Part shown: piece by piece, positions 1 to 6,391 of the stretch
Position numbering within the stretch: position 1 is the first letter of the stretch
How the letters are laid out: every line of letters begins with the position of its first letter
IMG/VR virus record: IMGVR_UViG_3300038701_003104
Span: 1-26,936 of that record
Origin: a virus
Direction: 5' to 3' (one strand)
DNA: 26,936 nucleotides
Made by a program: the position numbers and the translations under genes
Notes under the pieces: generated by a model
What the model was told of the DNA's origin: nothing
The model's database searches: none
The model's input: the letters and a program-made list of their open reading frames with translations, nothing else

Positions 1-742
1 GGCTTTGCTTTTCCTCCAGTTGCTTTGAAATTCTTCTGTAGTCCAATGGCAAAGGCTTAGAACGGTCTACTTCATCAATACGTGATGGAATAGTTTTGAT
101 GCGTTCCTTCGCCTTTTTAATGGAAGATTTAATTTGTGCCTGGTATTGCTCAAAAGTTTTATTCTGAGACAGTTTTGAAAGAAGTCTTTCAAATTCATTG
201 TTGCCTTTTGCTAATTCTTCATCTGATTTTATCCCGGCAATATCAACTAATTGTGATCTTTGCTTTTCCCAGTGTAAAGATGTAAAGGCTAAGGGGTTGG
301 TAATTAATCTGAATATAGCCTCATCTAATAAATCAGAAACATTTTTATCAAACTCAGTTTTCTTAACCGGAACCTCATTCCAGAAATACTCGGTTTGATT
401 TCCTGAAAACTCAGGGATAAGATTTCCTCTTTTTTTAACCCAGTTTTCTTTCAGGATTCGCTTTAAAGTAATTTCGTCATCATTTATAATAATGACTGCT
501 TCGACCTCATGATCTATTCTTGGAATAGGTTTCCCATTGCCGTTTATGGTTTTAAGATTGAAGTCTGCCCTGTTGGAGCTGTCCTTTCCAAAAAGTAACC
601 AAGTGAAGGCGTCAAAGATTGTGGTTTTGCCTGTGGCGTTATCGCCATAGACGAAGTTCTGTTTTTTGTCAAACTCAAAGGTTTCGCTTCTAAGGCCTTT
701 GAAGTTTAATAATCTGATTGATTTTAATTGAATTGTTTTCAT
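1..742 (-). CDS. SbcC/RecF-like AAA ATPase, N-terminal part (partial)
   Basis: The reading frame starts at ATG 742 and runs off the window edge, so only about 247 N-terminal residues are visible. The start (MKTIQLKSIRLLNFKG) has the usual opening of SMC/RecF/SbcC ATPases. A Walker A motif GDNATGKTT follows at about residues 33-41, then FDAFTWLLFG. The later visible part (KKAKERIKTIPSRIDEVDR) looks like the beginning of a coiled coil. Proteins of this family act in DNA end processing or recombination, and in phages they often sit beside an exonuclease or annealing protein. It is the last visible gene of the leftward early operon, and its start overlaps the stop of the 50-residue gene upstream by four bases (ATGA). 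The ATPase fold is well supported. The exact role is inferred, since the C-terminal Walker B/signature half is outside the window. Confidence 0.85.
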   Translation of the reverse strand, partial: MKTIQLKSIRLLNFKGLRSETFEFDKKQNFVYGDNATGKTTIFDAFTWLLFGKDSSNRADFNLKTINGNGKPIPRIDHEVEAVIIINDDEITLKRILKENWVKKRGNLIPEFSGNQTEYFWNEVPVKKTEFDKNVSDLLDEAIFRLITNPLAFTSLHWEKQRSQLVDIAGIKSDEELAKGNNEFERLLSKLSQNKTFEQYQAQIKSSIKKAKERIKTIPSRIDEVDRSKPLPLDYRRISKQLEEKQS

Positions 743-891
743 AATTGAAATAAATATTTTTCGTCGAGTTTAGTTGCTTCTAAAAATTCACAGAAGAACT
801 CCTGCTCTTCAGTTGAGAGGTCTTGATATCTGCATCCGTTTACAGTCCAGAATCCGTTTTCTACTTTGATGTGATAAGTTTTCTCAGTCAT
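739..891 (-). CDS. small hypothetical protein (50 aa)
   Basis: This 50-residue frame (MTEKTYHIKVENGFWTVNG...) begins at ATG 891, one base after the stop of the 76-residue gene upstream. It ends in a TGA that overlaps the ATG of the ATPase gene (ATGA at 739-742). The tight coupling on both sides and the normal composition make it a real gene. I do not recognise the family. It is rich in Glu, Phe and Tyr and has no membrane segment. The fragment VENGFWTVNGCRYQDLSTEEQ looks like a short beta-sheet start followed by a helix. It is probably co-translated with the ATPase. Confidence 0.7.
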   Translation of the reverse strand: MTEKTYHIKVENGFWTVNGCRYQDLSTEEQEFFCEFLEATKLDEKYLFQL

Positions 892-892
892 T

Positions 893-1123
893 TTAAAGTA
901 GAATTTGAAGGTTAAATGATTTCTCTGTTGAATACACTATCATCGAATGCGTGATTGATTCTAATAAAGTGTTTTCTGTTGCTTCTGCATGATCTAATAG
1001 GTTGTGATATAGCCTTGCTAATTGCTCATCATTTTCAGCAAGATTGTAAGCGTCCAGCCATTCCCACATTTCTAAGTTTTGAAGTGGGTTTCCAACTTTG
1101 ATTTTTTTTAAATTATTTTCCAT
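893..1123 (-). CDS. small hypothetical early protein (76 aa)
   Basis: The predicted protein is acidic and mostly helical (MENNLKKIKVGNPLQNLEMW...). It has no signal peptide, membrane segment or recognisable motif. It is the first gene after the hairpin terminator at 1170-1199, so it either begins a new transcript or receives read-through from the LuxR operon. The next gene starts one base beyond its stop region, so translation is probably coupled. Family unknown. Confidence 0.6.
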   Translation of the reverse strand: MENNLKKIKVGNPLQNLEMWEWLDAYNLAENDEQLARLYHNLLDHAEATENTLLESITHSMIVYSTEKSFNLQILL

Positions 1124-1169
1124 ACTTTTGTATTTGAGTTGAGTTGTTATAACTTGATTTTAATTGATT

Positions 1170-1199
1170 AAAAAGGTGAGGGTCGAGACTCGCCTTTTT
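1170..1199 (-). terminator. intrinsic terminator after the LuxR-led operon
   Basis: The arms AAAAAGGTGAG (1170-1180) and CTCGCCTTTTT (1189-1199) pair over 11 positions with one G-T wobble around an 8-base loop. T-runs occur on both strands, so it could act in both directions. It lies directly after the stop at 1200 of the third gene of the leftward operon, which fits partial termination before the recombination genes. Confidence 0.75.
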
Positions 1200-1424
1200 T
1201 TATTTTAATAGGCTTGCTTTAGCCTTTATAATCTGTTCGGAACTCAGTCCACCGTTTCTACCCTTTCGGGGAGAGCGTTGAGGAAATCCCAACTCCTCAA
1301 GCTCTCTTTTCAATTGCATCTTACGACTTGCAATTACTTTTAGGTTCGATTCGCATATTGTCTCCTGGTCATCCAAAAGGCTCAGATGGTATCTTATTTC
1401 TTTAGCTTGCTTTGATTTGCTCAT
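1200..1424 (-). CDS. small basic hypothetical protein (74 aa)
   Basis: The protein is strongly charged. An N-terminal helical region (MSKSKQAKEIRYHLSLLDDQ) leads to a Lys/Arg-rich middle (SRKMQLKRELEELGFPQRSP) and an end (GLSSEQIIKAKASLLK) that could be a short DNA- or protein-binding helix. I chose ATG 1424, which overlaps the previous gene by 23 bases. An in-frame ATG at 1484 would give 94 residues but would overlap the upstream gene by 83 bases. The terminator at 1170-1199 follows its stop. No family recognised. Confidence 0.6.
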   Translation of the reverse strand: MSKSKQAKEIRYHLSLLDDQETICESNLKVIASRKMQLKRELEELGFPQRSPRKGRNGGLSSEQIIKAKASLLK

Positions 1425-1698
1425 GAGGGATGTAGGTTTTAAGTTCTTTAATCTTTGCTCTGTCATTTTTAATCTGATTAGCACAATTTTTAAGAGCTAT
1501 GATTGTGAGCTCTTTGATTGATTGAATGTTGTTCTCTGTAAGGCTTCTCTTTCTGTAAACCAGATCTCTAATCATAGAATGACTATAGCCTGTTTTTGCC
1601 ATAACATCAGAATAATCGCTAGTATTTGTATATTCTCTGATTAATTCAGATAGTTCCTGGGTGATTGGAAAACCTATTTGTTGATTATTTAGTTCCAT
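1402..1698 (-). CDS. hypothetical early protein, possible HTH (98 aa)
   Basis: Helical protein. The segment YSDVMAKTGYSHSMIRDLVYRKRSLTENN (about residues 28-56) reads like a helix-turn-helix of the phage Cro/XRE type, with TGYSHSMIRDLVYRKR as turn plus recognition helix. The remainder is a charged helix. It overlaps the LuxR gene upstream by 10 bases and the gene downstream by 23, consistent with one early operon. A DNA-binding role is inferred from this segment only. Confidence 0.65.
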   Translation of the reverse strand: MELNNQQIGFPITQELSELIREYTNTSDYSDVMAKTGYSHSMIRDLVYRKRSLTENNIQSIKELTIIALKNCANQIKNDRAKIKELKTYIPHEQIKAS

Positions 1699-2063
1699 AA
1701 TGCTTTGTTTTGATTTCGAGTTCTTATGTTCCTTGATTGATTCTTCAGTCTAAGTCTGGAAGGCTTTCTTAAGTCAATGTCAAAGTCAACCATGGTTGAA
1801 GATTGAATCATTAAAAAGCCAAAAGCAAACAAAATTTGCTTCGGATTTTCTAGACTTAAAATGAACTTTCGGCAAACATCGACAGCTGACCGTGCGTTGA
1901 TCTTCTTTCTTATTCTGTAAGCATGAGAATGAATGGTATCAACACTTACAAAAAGCTTAGAAGCGATTTCCTTTTCTGAATATCCCTTAGCAATAAGTCT
2001 GGCCACTTCTCTTTCTCTATTACTCAACAGCTTAATACCTTGATGTGAATTACATTGTTCCAT
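1689..2063 (-). CDS. LuxR-type HTH transcriptional regulator (124 aa)
   Basis: Residues about 12-60 (LLSNREREVARLIAKGYSEK, then EIASKLFVSVDTIHSHAYRI) form a classic LuxR/FixJ C-terminal HTH with the SNREREV opening and VSVDTIHSH recognition helix. There is no N-terminal receiver or ligand domain, so the protein is essentially a bare DNA-binding unit with a basic C-terminal tail. It is the first gene of the leftward early operon, transcribed divergently from the S24-type repressor. That is where a Cro-like or early activator gene usually sits. LuxR-type HTHs normally bind short AT-rich palindromes, so it is a candidate reader of one of the palindromes in this window (inference). ATG 2063 follows a roughly 40-base leader from the TATATTTG box at 2110-2117. 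Confidence 0.85.
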   Translation of the reverse strand: MEQCNSHQGIKLLSNREREVARLIAKGYSEKEIASKLFVSVDTIHSHAYRIRKKINARSAVDVCRKFILSLENPKQILFAFGFLMIQSSTMVDFDIDLRKPSRLRLKNQSRNIRTRNQNKALWN

Positions 2064-2086
2064 AGTCGAGGTTTGGAATTATTATT

Positions 2087-2094
2087 TATATTTG
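2087..2094 (+). promoter_or_regulatory. candidate rightward -7 box for the repressor operon
   Basis: TATATTTG matches the Bacteroidota -7 consensus TAnnTTTG. No good TTG -33 element is visible at the expected distance, so support comes from the box alone. Transcription from here would cross the operator array before the repressor start at 2192. Confidence 0.4.
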
Positions 2095-2109
2095 TGTAAT
2101 ACTGTTAGG

Positions 2110-2117
2110 CAAATATA
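2110..2117 (-). promoter_or_regulatory. candidate leftward -7 box for the LuxR operon
   Basis: Read on the minus strand this is TATATTTG, a match to TAnnTTTG. A TTCG at 2138-2141, 20 bases upstream, is a near match to the -33 TTG. The box overlaps the first operator half-site (2116-2121), so repressor bound there would block it. Confidence 0.5.
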
Positions 2118-2164
2118 CGCAATATTATGCGTAATACGAATATAAATGCGTATATAATTACGTA
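2116..2164. promoter_or_regulatory. tandem palindromic operators of the immunity switch
   Basis: Two 18-bp sites with the same 6-6-6 geometry lie in tandem: TACGCA-N6-TGCGTA at 2116-2133 and TACGAA-N6-TGCGTA at 2135-2152. A further half-site TACGTA at 2159-2164 pairs with the 2147-2152 half at the same spacing. Another TACGTA occurs at 2223-2228 inside the repressor gene. The array sits between divergent regulator genes, which is the expected place for a CI/Cro-type operator. Confidence 0.75.
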
Positions 2165-2191
2165 AAAAAATGTGTTAAAATTTTTATTTAC

Positions 2192-2878
2192 ATGAATGAT
2201 AGGGGTTTAGAGGTTAAAAAATTACGTAAAAAGCTTAAATTAACTCAGAAAGAATTTGGTGAATTGTTTGGTGTAAGTCTTAGAACTGTCCAGAATTGGG
2301 AATCATCTAAGGAATTAAGTGATAAAAATTGGTTGCTTATTAAATCTAAATATGCAGAATATGCGCAAAGCGAAATAAATGACGTAAATGAAAATAACCA
2401 TTTATTAAATACAGAAGCCGAGGCAATACCTACTAATTATTTAAAAGTATCAATGATACCTATTCATGCTCAAGCTGGATTTTTATCCGGTTATGGAGAC
2501 CAAGCATATTGGGATGGAATGCCAACTGAAATTTGGGAGGTTGATAAGCAGTATAAAGGGAATTATGTAGTATTTGAGGTCAAAGGAGATAGCATGGATG
2601 ATAATACAATACACTCAATACTAGAAGGTGATCGAATTCTTTGCAGAGAAATAAAAAAAGAATTATGGCAAAACAAACTGCATATCAATAAATGGAATTT
2701 TGTCATTGTTCATAAGGACGAAGGAATTATAGTTAAAAGGATAATTGAACATAATGTTAAAACTGGTGATATTACTTGTCATTCACTAAATGAATATTAT
2801 GAAGACTTTGTAGTAAACCTTGATGACGTTATTGCTCTTTATAATGTAGTTGATTTAAAAAGAAATTTAAGATTATAA
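2192..2878 (+). CDS. XRE-family phage repressor with S24 peptidase-like domain
   Basis: Residues about 6-40 form an XRE/Cro HTH (LRKKLKLTQKEFGELFGVSL, then RTVQNWESSK). Residues about 85-225 form an S24 (LexA/CI) domain with the catalytic-type serine in KGDSMDD (S134), the lysine in GIIVKRI (K182) and an Ala-Gly pair (A95-G96, HAQAGF) at the position of the self-cleavage site. All elements for RecA-stimulated autocleavage are present, so this is the likely lysogeny repressor inactivated on DNA damage. It heads a plus-strand operon with the genes at 2881 and 3141 and faces the LuxR operon across an array of palindromes. Length (228 aa) is normal for the family. Confidence 0.93.
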   Translation: MNDRGLEVKKLRKKLKLTQKEFGELFGVSLRTVQNWESSKELSDKNWLLIKSKYAEYAQSEINDVNENNHLLNTEAEAIPTNYLKVSMIPIHAQAGFLSGYGDQAYWDGMPTEIWEVDKQYKGNYVVFEVKGDSMDDNTIHSILEGDRILCREIKKELWQNKLHINKWNFVIVHKDEGIIVKRIIEHNVKTGDITCHSLNEYYEDFVVNLDDVIALYNVVDLKRNLRL

Positions 2879-2880
2879 TT

Positions 2881-3129
2881 ATGACTTTAAAAAGTAAACT
2901 AGATCATCACATTATCAGGCTAATAAATAAATACGAGGACTTAGGTAAATTTAACTCTCGTAAAGAGCTATATGAAACGATGAATATCAAAAGACAGAAT
3001 ATTCATAGAATTAAGATGGGCTATGCTCATTTTACCTTTGAGCATATATATCGACTACAAAAATTTTTAGATATCGAGCCAGAAGAACTATTTGCAATTA
3101 ATTCAAAGGAATTTACATCAACAATTTAA
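2881..3129 (+). CDS. small HTH-like protein in the repressor operon (82 aa)
   Basis: It starts two bases after the repressor stop. The segment FNSRKELYETMNIKRQNIHR (about residues 24-43), followed by IKMGYAHFTFEHIYRLQKFL, has the helix-turn-helix pattern and C-terminal helix layout of XRE-type DNA-binding domains, although the sequence is divergent. It may be an accessory regulator of the lysis/lysogeny choice. Family assignment rests on the pattern, not on a diagnostic motif. Confidence 0.75.
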   Translation: MTLKSKLDHHIIRLINKYEDLGKFNSRKELYETMNIKRQNIHRIKMGYAHFTFEHIYRLQKFLDIEPEELFAINSKEFTSTI

Positions 3130-3140
3130 ATAATCATTTT

Positions 3141-3677
3141 ATGAAAAAACTAATAGTATTGATTTTTATATTAAATACCATTCATGGTTTTAGTCAAGAT
3201 AAATTCAAGTATGGGGAGAAGGGATTGTTACCTGAGTATCTTGTCAACGAATTAAAGTCTAAATCTAAAGAAGAACTTTTTAAACAAACGAAAAAATGGG
3301 TAATTGAAACTTTCAAAAACCCTGATGAAGTTTTAAAAGCAACGATAGAAAATGAAATGATCAGAATTGAAGGATATAAGGAAAATTTGGTTTCTATTAA
3401 TAGTCTTGGCATGAAAACGACTTATCCAGGTACATACACAATAGAGATAGAGTTTAAAGAAGGTAAATTTAAATTTGAGCCAATATCATTACAATACATA
3501 TCTCAAGGTAACCGTGATATACCTCTTCATGATGGATCCTGGGCTTTTAAAAATAACGGTAAAGTAAGAGGGGTTTGGAAAGATTATCCAAGCGCAATAG
3601 AAAGTATTTTTCAAGAATTAAATGATGACTTATTAAGTTTTTTAAAATCAAATGATAATGAAAAAGATGACTGGTAA
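3141..3677 (+). CDS. predicted secreted protein in the repressor operon (178 aa)
   Basis: The N-terminus MKKLIVLIFILNTIHGFSQ is a clear Sec signal peptide with a likely cut after about residue 19. No lipobox cysteine is seen. The mature part is polar and mixed alpha/beta (for example YPGTYTIEIEFKEGKFKFEP) and has a conserved-looking SWAFKNNGKVRGVWKDYPSA region. It starts 11 bases after the HTH gene and lies before attP, so it is probably transcribed with the repressor and expressed in lysogens. Secretion to the periplasm or surface suggests a lysogenic-conversion or superinfection role, but this is inference from position. No family is recognised with certainty. Confidence 0.8.
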   Translation: MKKLIVLIFILNTIHGFSQDKFKYGEKGLLPEYLVNELKSKSKEELFKQTKKWVIETFKNPDEVLKATIENEMIRIEGYKENLVSINSLGMKTTYPGTYTIEIEFKEGKFKFEPISLQYISQGNRDIPLHDGSWAFKNNGKVRGVWKDYPSAIESIFQELNDDLLSFLKSNDNEKDDW

Positions 3678-3794
3678 CAAACCGACAACCTAAAAAGGCT
3701 TTATTATTTAATAAATCTGATTTAACAATATTTTAAAAATCTGTTTTTCAAGTAATTACAATTTATATGATTATTGGCTATGGTTTCTTATCGG

Positions 3795-3838
3795 ATTCAT
3801 AACCCGGAGGTCGGCAGTTCGATTCTGCTCCTCGCTAC
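3795..3838 (+). repeat. 3' part of an initiator-like tRNA-Met (att core)
   Basis: From the anticodon loop on, the sequence matches a tRNA: loop TTCATAA with anticodon CAT, stem CCCGG, variable AGGTC, T-arm GGCAG-TTCGATT-CTGCT, acceptor 3' strand CCTCGCT and a following A. There is no matching 5' half (no AGCGAGG acceptor strand or D-arm upstream), so it is a fragment, not a working gene. The CCC next to CATAA is typical of initiator tRNA-Met. It would restore the host tRNA gene after integration. Confidence 0.8.
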
Positions 3839-3841
3839 AAT

Positions 3842-3877
3842 TCTCAAAGCCTTTCCCAACAAGGCTTTGAGAGTCTT
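3842..3877 (+). terminator. terminator-like hairpin downstream of the tRNA fragment
   Basis: TCTCAAAGCCT (3842-3852) and AGGCTTTGAGA (3862-3872) form a perfect 11-bp stem with a 9-base loop, followed by a short T-run (GTCTTTTA). It is probably the tRNA gene's own terminator carried within the att identity block. Confidence 0.7.
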
Positions 3878-3950
3878 TTAAATGATTATCTTACGACTTG
3901 TAATTACATAAAACGACAACCTAATCGTCAACCTAAATGTAATTACTGTT

Positions 3951-5156
3951 ATGGCTACAAAACTTATTCGTGGGTGCTCGTATTCTGAAATATGGGTTAA
4001 TCCAAAAAACTGGAAAAATTTAAGGACTAACAAATCTTTAGAACAGAACTGGTATTTGCAATGTAAATATTATGACCCCAGATTTAAAGACAAATATCCA
4101 AATGGTTTTGCTTACCGTAAAAAGCTAAATCGCTTCAAAACATTAGAAGAACGAAAAGCAATTATTGAGTTATTCCTAAAAGAAATCCCTAAGCTTTTTG
4201 AAAAATCACATTACAACCCAATCACAAAGGAATATATGACGCCTTTGTTTACTTCCAAATATGAGGAAATTGCGAATATGTGGTTTGGTGATGCTTTGGA
4301 ATTTACAATTAAAGAATTAAAGGGACCTACCAAAAAGACTATTAAGGATATAAAGTGTACAGTAAATCAATTTAATAAGGCTGGTCGAACTTCATTTCCT
4401 GACCTATTAATTAAAGATATGCATTCTGGCCATGTCCGGGATATTCTTGATTATATGGATACAACCAATAAAAGATATAATAAACATTTGTCTTATTTAT
4501 CAATAGTTTGGAATGAGATGGTTGAGAAGCGTGTAGTATTTCATAATCCTATTCGCGACATAAGAAAGCGAAAGACCATTAAAAAGATTAGAAAAACTAT
4601 GAGCCTTGAGGAATTTAAAAAGGTTCAAAAAATATTAAAAGCTGAGTACTATTCATTTTATAGATACATGATGATTTTCTTTTATTCCGGTGCCAGGAGC
4701 ACAGAACTACTTAAAATCAAGGTTTCTGATATTGATATTGAAAAACAGGAATACAAAGTTGTTATTAAAAAGGGTCAGGAGTATAAGGAGACTATGAAAG
4801 TGATTTTACCAAATGCTATACCCTATTGGAAAGAAGTTCTCTCTGAGGCAAAAAACAAAAATGATTATTTATTTTCTAAGGGTTTGGTTCCTGGATCAGA
4901 GGAAATACGAGCTTATCAAATTACTAAACGTTTTAAACGTCTGGTTAAGGATAAATACCCAGAAATCACAGCTGATTTCTATTCATTGAAGCATTTATTT
5001 TTAGACTTATTGGACAGCAAAATACATGATGATAGTTTGAATTTATCAAGTAAGCTGGCTTCTCATACATCTACTCAAGTCACTAATTCTGTTTATTTGG
5101 TCAATAAAAAAGAAAGGGAAAGGGAACTACTTAAGACTATTAACATTGAGATTTAA
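3951..5156 (+). CDS. int: tyrosine recombinase (phage integrase), 401 aa
   Basis: The N-terminal part is a SAM-like, Arg/Lys-rich DNA-binding region. The catalytic domain spans about residues 215-395, with the first arginine in YSGARSTELLKIKVSDI (R249), a lysine-bearing beta hairpin (VVIKKGQEYKE), H348 in FYSLKHLFLDLL, H372 in KLASHTSTQVT and the nucleophile Y382 in NSVYLVNKKE. The usual HxxR motif reads H-L-F-L here, so the second arginine is not in its normal place. Length and adjacency to attP fit a site-specific integrase using a tRNA-Met gene. The gene is transcribed alone on the plus strand and converges with the lysis genes one base beyond its stop. Two arm-type repeats lie just upstream of its ATG (3914-3936), so bound integrase may repress its own promoter (inference). 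Confidence 0.93.
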   Translation: MATKLIRGCSYSEIWVNPKNWKNLRTNKSLEQNWYLQCKYYDPRFKDKYPNGFAYRKKLNRFKTLEERKAIIELFLKEIPKLFEKSHYNPITKEYMTPLFTSKYEEIANMWFGDALEFTIKELKGPTKKTIKDIKCTVNQFNKAGRTSFPDLLIKDMHSGHVRDILDYMDTTNKRYNKHLSYLSIVWNEMVEKRVVFHNPIRDIRKRKTIKKIRKTMSLEEFKKVQKILKAEYYSFYRYMMIFFYSGARSTELLKIKVSDIDIEKQEYKVVIKKGQEYKETMKVILPNAIPYWKEVLSEAKNKNDYLFSKGLVPGSEEIRAYQITKRFKRLVKDKYPEITADFYSLKHLFLDLLDSKIHDDSLNLSSKLASHTSTQVTNSVYLVNKKERERELLKTINIEI

Positions 5157-5157
5157 T

Positions 5158-5859
5158 TTAAAACCTTAAAATTCCATATTGCAAGCTTATTCCAGCAGAA
5201 ACATCTTGCTGAAATAAATCAAATCCTAAGTATGGACCAACTGACCAACGTCTGATCTTTGGTGTAAATTGATAAGCATCAACCCCAGTTGTTCTTATAT
5301 ATGGATTTGAGTTTTTAATCTCTACCGAATAAGTAGGTTTTGAAAACCATCCGGTTTTTTTTTGTCCAATAACAAAGCTTAGTTTATTAGGAATTTCTAA
5401 GCTATTTAGTCCAAATCCGTCTTGGTCAACAAAAGCATTGATATTATAATAATCGTCTTTTAAGTTTATAGATTTATTAAAATTTAAACCTACAGGTTGA
5501 TTAAATGGCACGTACACAGTATCTATTATAGTTATGGTGTTGACAATACCTGCGCCATCAACATGCTTGTACTGTCTGACTAATTCTTTTAATTCAGAAG
5601 TAGAATCAATCTGCTTTGAAAGCAGTATTTCAAGCTGATTTTTATCTCCAGATAGTGCTGTTTTGGTCGCCACTTCTTTGCCATACTTGTCCTTGTAATA
5701 CGAAATAGAATCGTTAAGAAAACTGATTGCATTATCTCGCTGATCTTGTATGTATTTATTCTCCCGGTATTGCCACAAACCAAAACACAATAATACAATA
5801 GCAATAATTATTAAAGCATTGCGATTATTATGGGCTTTTGGTTTTGCTTTGTAGTGCAT
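5158..5859 (-). CDS. spanin-like membrane protein (233 aa)
   Basis: One N-terminal membrane helix (NALIIIAIVLLCFGLW, about residues 14-29) follows a short basic cytoplasmic tail. A polar, partly coiled-coil periplasmic region comes next (about 30-95), then a beta-rich part. The end (SVGPYLGFDLF, then SAGISLQYGILRF) alternates hydrophobic residues and finishes in phenylalanine, like the beta-signal of outer-membrane proteins. It is the last gene of the late operon, next to the amidase. An inner-membrane anchor plus an outer-membrane-type end is the expected layout of a single-protein spanin that disrupts the outer membrane at lysis. Function is inferred from topology and position; the sequence family may simply be called hypothetical elsewhere. 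Confidence 0.8.
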   Translation of the reverse strand: MHYKAKPKAHNNRNALIIIAIVLLCFGLWQYRENKYIQDQRDNAISFLNDSISYYKDKYGKEVATKTALSGDKNQLEILLSKQIDSTSELKELVRQYKHVDGAGIVNTITIIDTVYVPFNQPVGLNFNKSINLKDDYYNINAFVDQDGFGLNSLEIPNKLSFVIGQKKTGWFSKPTYSVEIKNSNPYIRTTGVDAYQFTPKIRRWSVGPYLGFDLFQQDVSAGISLQYGILRF

Positions 5860-5860
5860 C

Positions 5861-6391
5861 TCAAGGTAATATAGATTTTAAAATATCAGCGTGTTTTTGA
5901 AAATCTAAGAACTTTTCAGCCTCTTTTTCGTCGCCAAAGAACGGCTCATAAATTATAGAATTGGCTTTCATCCTATAAAGAAATTCAAAACCTCTTTGTT
6001 TATTATTATCTCTTTCTAGAACACCTCTATTATGAATATTAAAACTTTTAGAGATTTGAGTTAGAAGTTTATTAGATAATAGAGCTGACTCAAGATTCCC
6101 TCTGTAAATAACCGCCTCGCAACCATGTCCTTTTTTATTAGCTTTTCCATCAAATAAGTTAAAATGGAGCTCTAAAACATTCTTATAACTCTTCTTATTT
6201 AGATGATTAGCAAGCTTTCTCATTTTGGAGGTGTAACCGCCCTTTATTGGTCTATAATAAATATCAAAAGTTTCACAGAGAAAATCAGCTAATCTACAAT
6301 TATATTGATATTCCGTCATTTTAATTATCGGAGAATAACCACCTTGTTCGTTTTGGTCATGCCCTACTATTATTGCTGTATTTCTTTTCAT
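5861..6391 (-). CDS. N-acetylmuramoyl-L-alanine amidase endolysin (Amidase_3-like)
   Basis: I take ATG 6391, which overlaps the upstream stop as ATGA and gives 176 residues; an extension to 6418 is possible but less likely. Zinc ligands of the Amidase_3 fold are visible: H11 in IIVGHDQN, E27 in KMTEYQYN and H76 in LELHFN. A glutamate in IIYEPFFG (E149) is the likely catalytic base. The enzyme would cleave the bond between N-acetylmuramic acid and L-alanine in peptidoglycan. There is no signal peptide, so it needs a holin, and two candidates are encoded just upstream. It is followed two bases later by the spanin-like gene. Confidence 0.88.
   Translation of the reverse strand: MKRNTAIIVGHDQNEQGGYSPIIKMTEYQYNCRLADFLCETFDIYYRPIKGGYTSKMRKLANHLNKKSYKNVLELHFNLFDGKANKKGHGCEAVIYRGNLESALLSNKLLTQISKSFNIHNRGVLERDNNKQRGFEFLYRMKANSIIYEPFFGDEKEAEKFLDFQKHADILKSILP

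Larger units (their letters stand above)
3678..3950 (+). other. phage attachment region (attP)
   Basis: This 273-base stretch between the repressor operon and the integrase has no gene. It contains the 3' part of a tRNA-Met gene, a terminator hairpin, and three direct repeats CG(A/T)CAACCTAA at 3683-3693, 3914-3924 and 3926-3936. GTAATTAC occurs three times, at 3752-3759, 3900-3907 and 3939-3946. Repeats on both sides of a tRNA-derived core are the expected layout of integrase arm-type sites P and P' around attP. Their presence on the left side argues that both flanks are phage DNA. Confidence 0.75.

Noticed and set aside
198-398. Plus-strand 66-residue frame
   Set aside because: Lies wholly within, and antisense to, the partial ATPase gene.
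3771-3838. Complete functional tRNA-Met
   Set aside because: The 5' acceptor strand and D-arm are absent and the anticodon stem has an A-C mismatch; only the 3' part is present.
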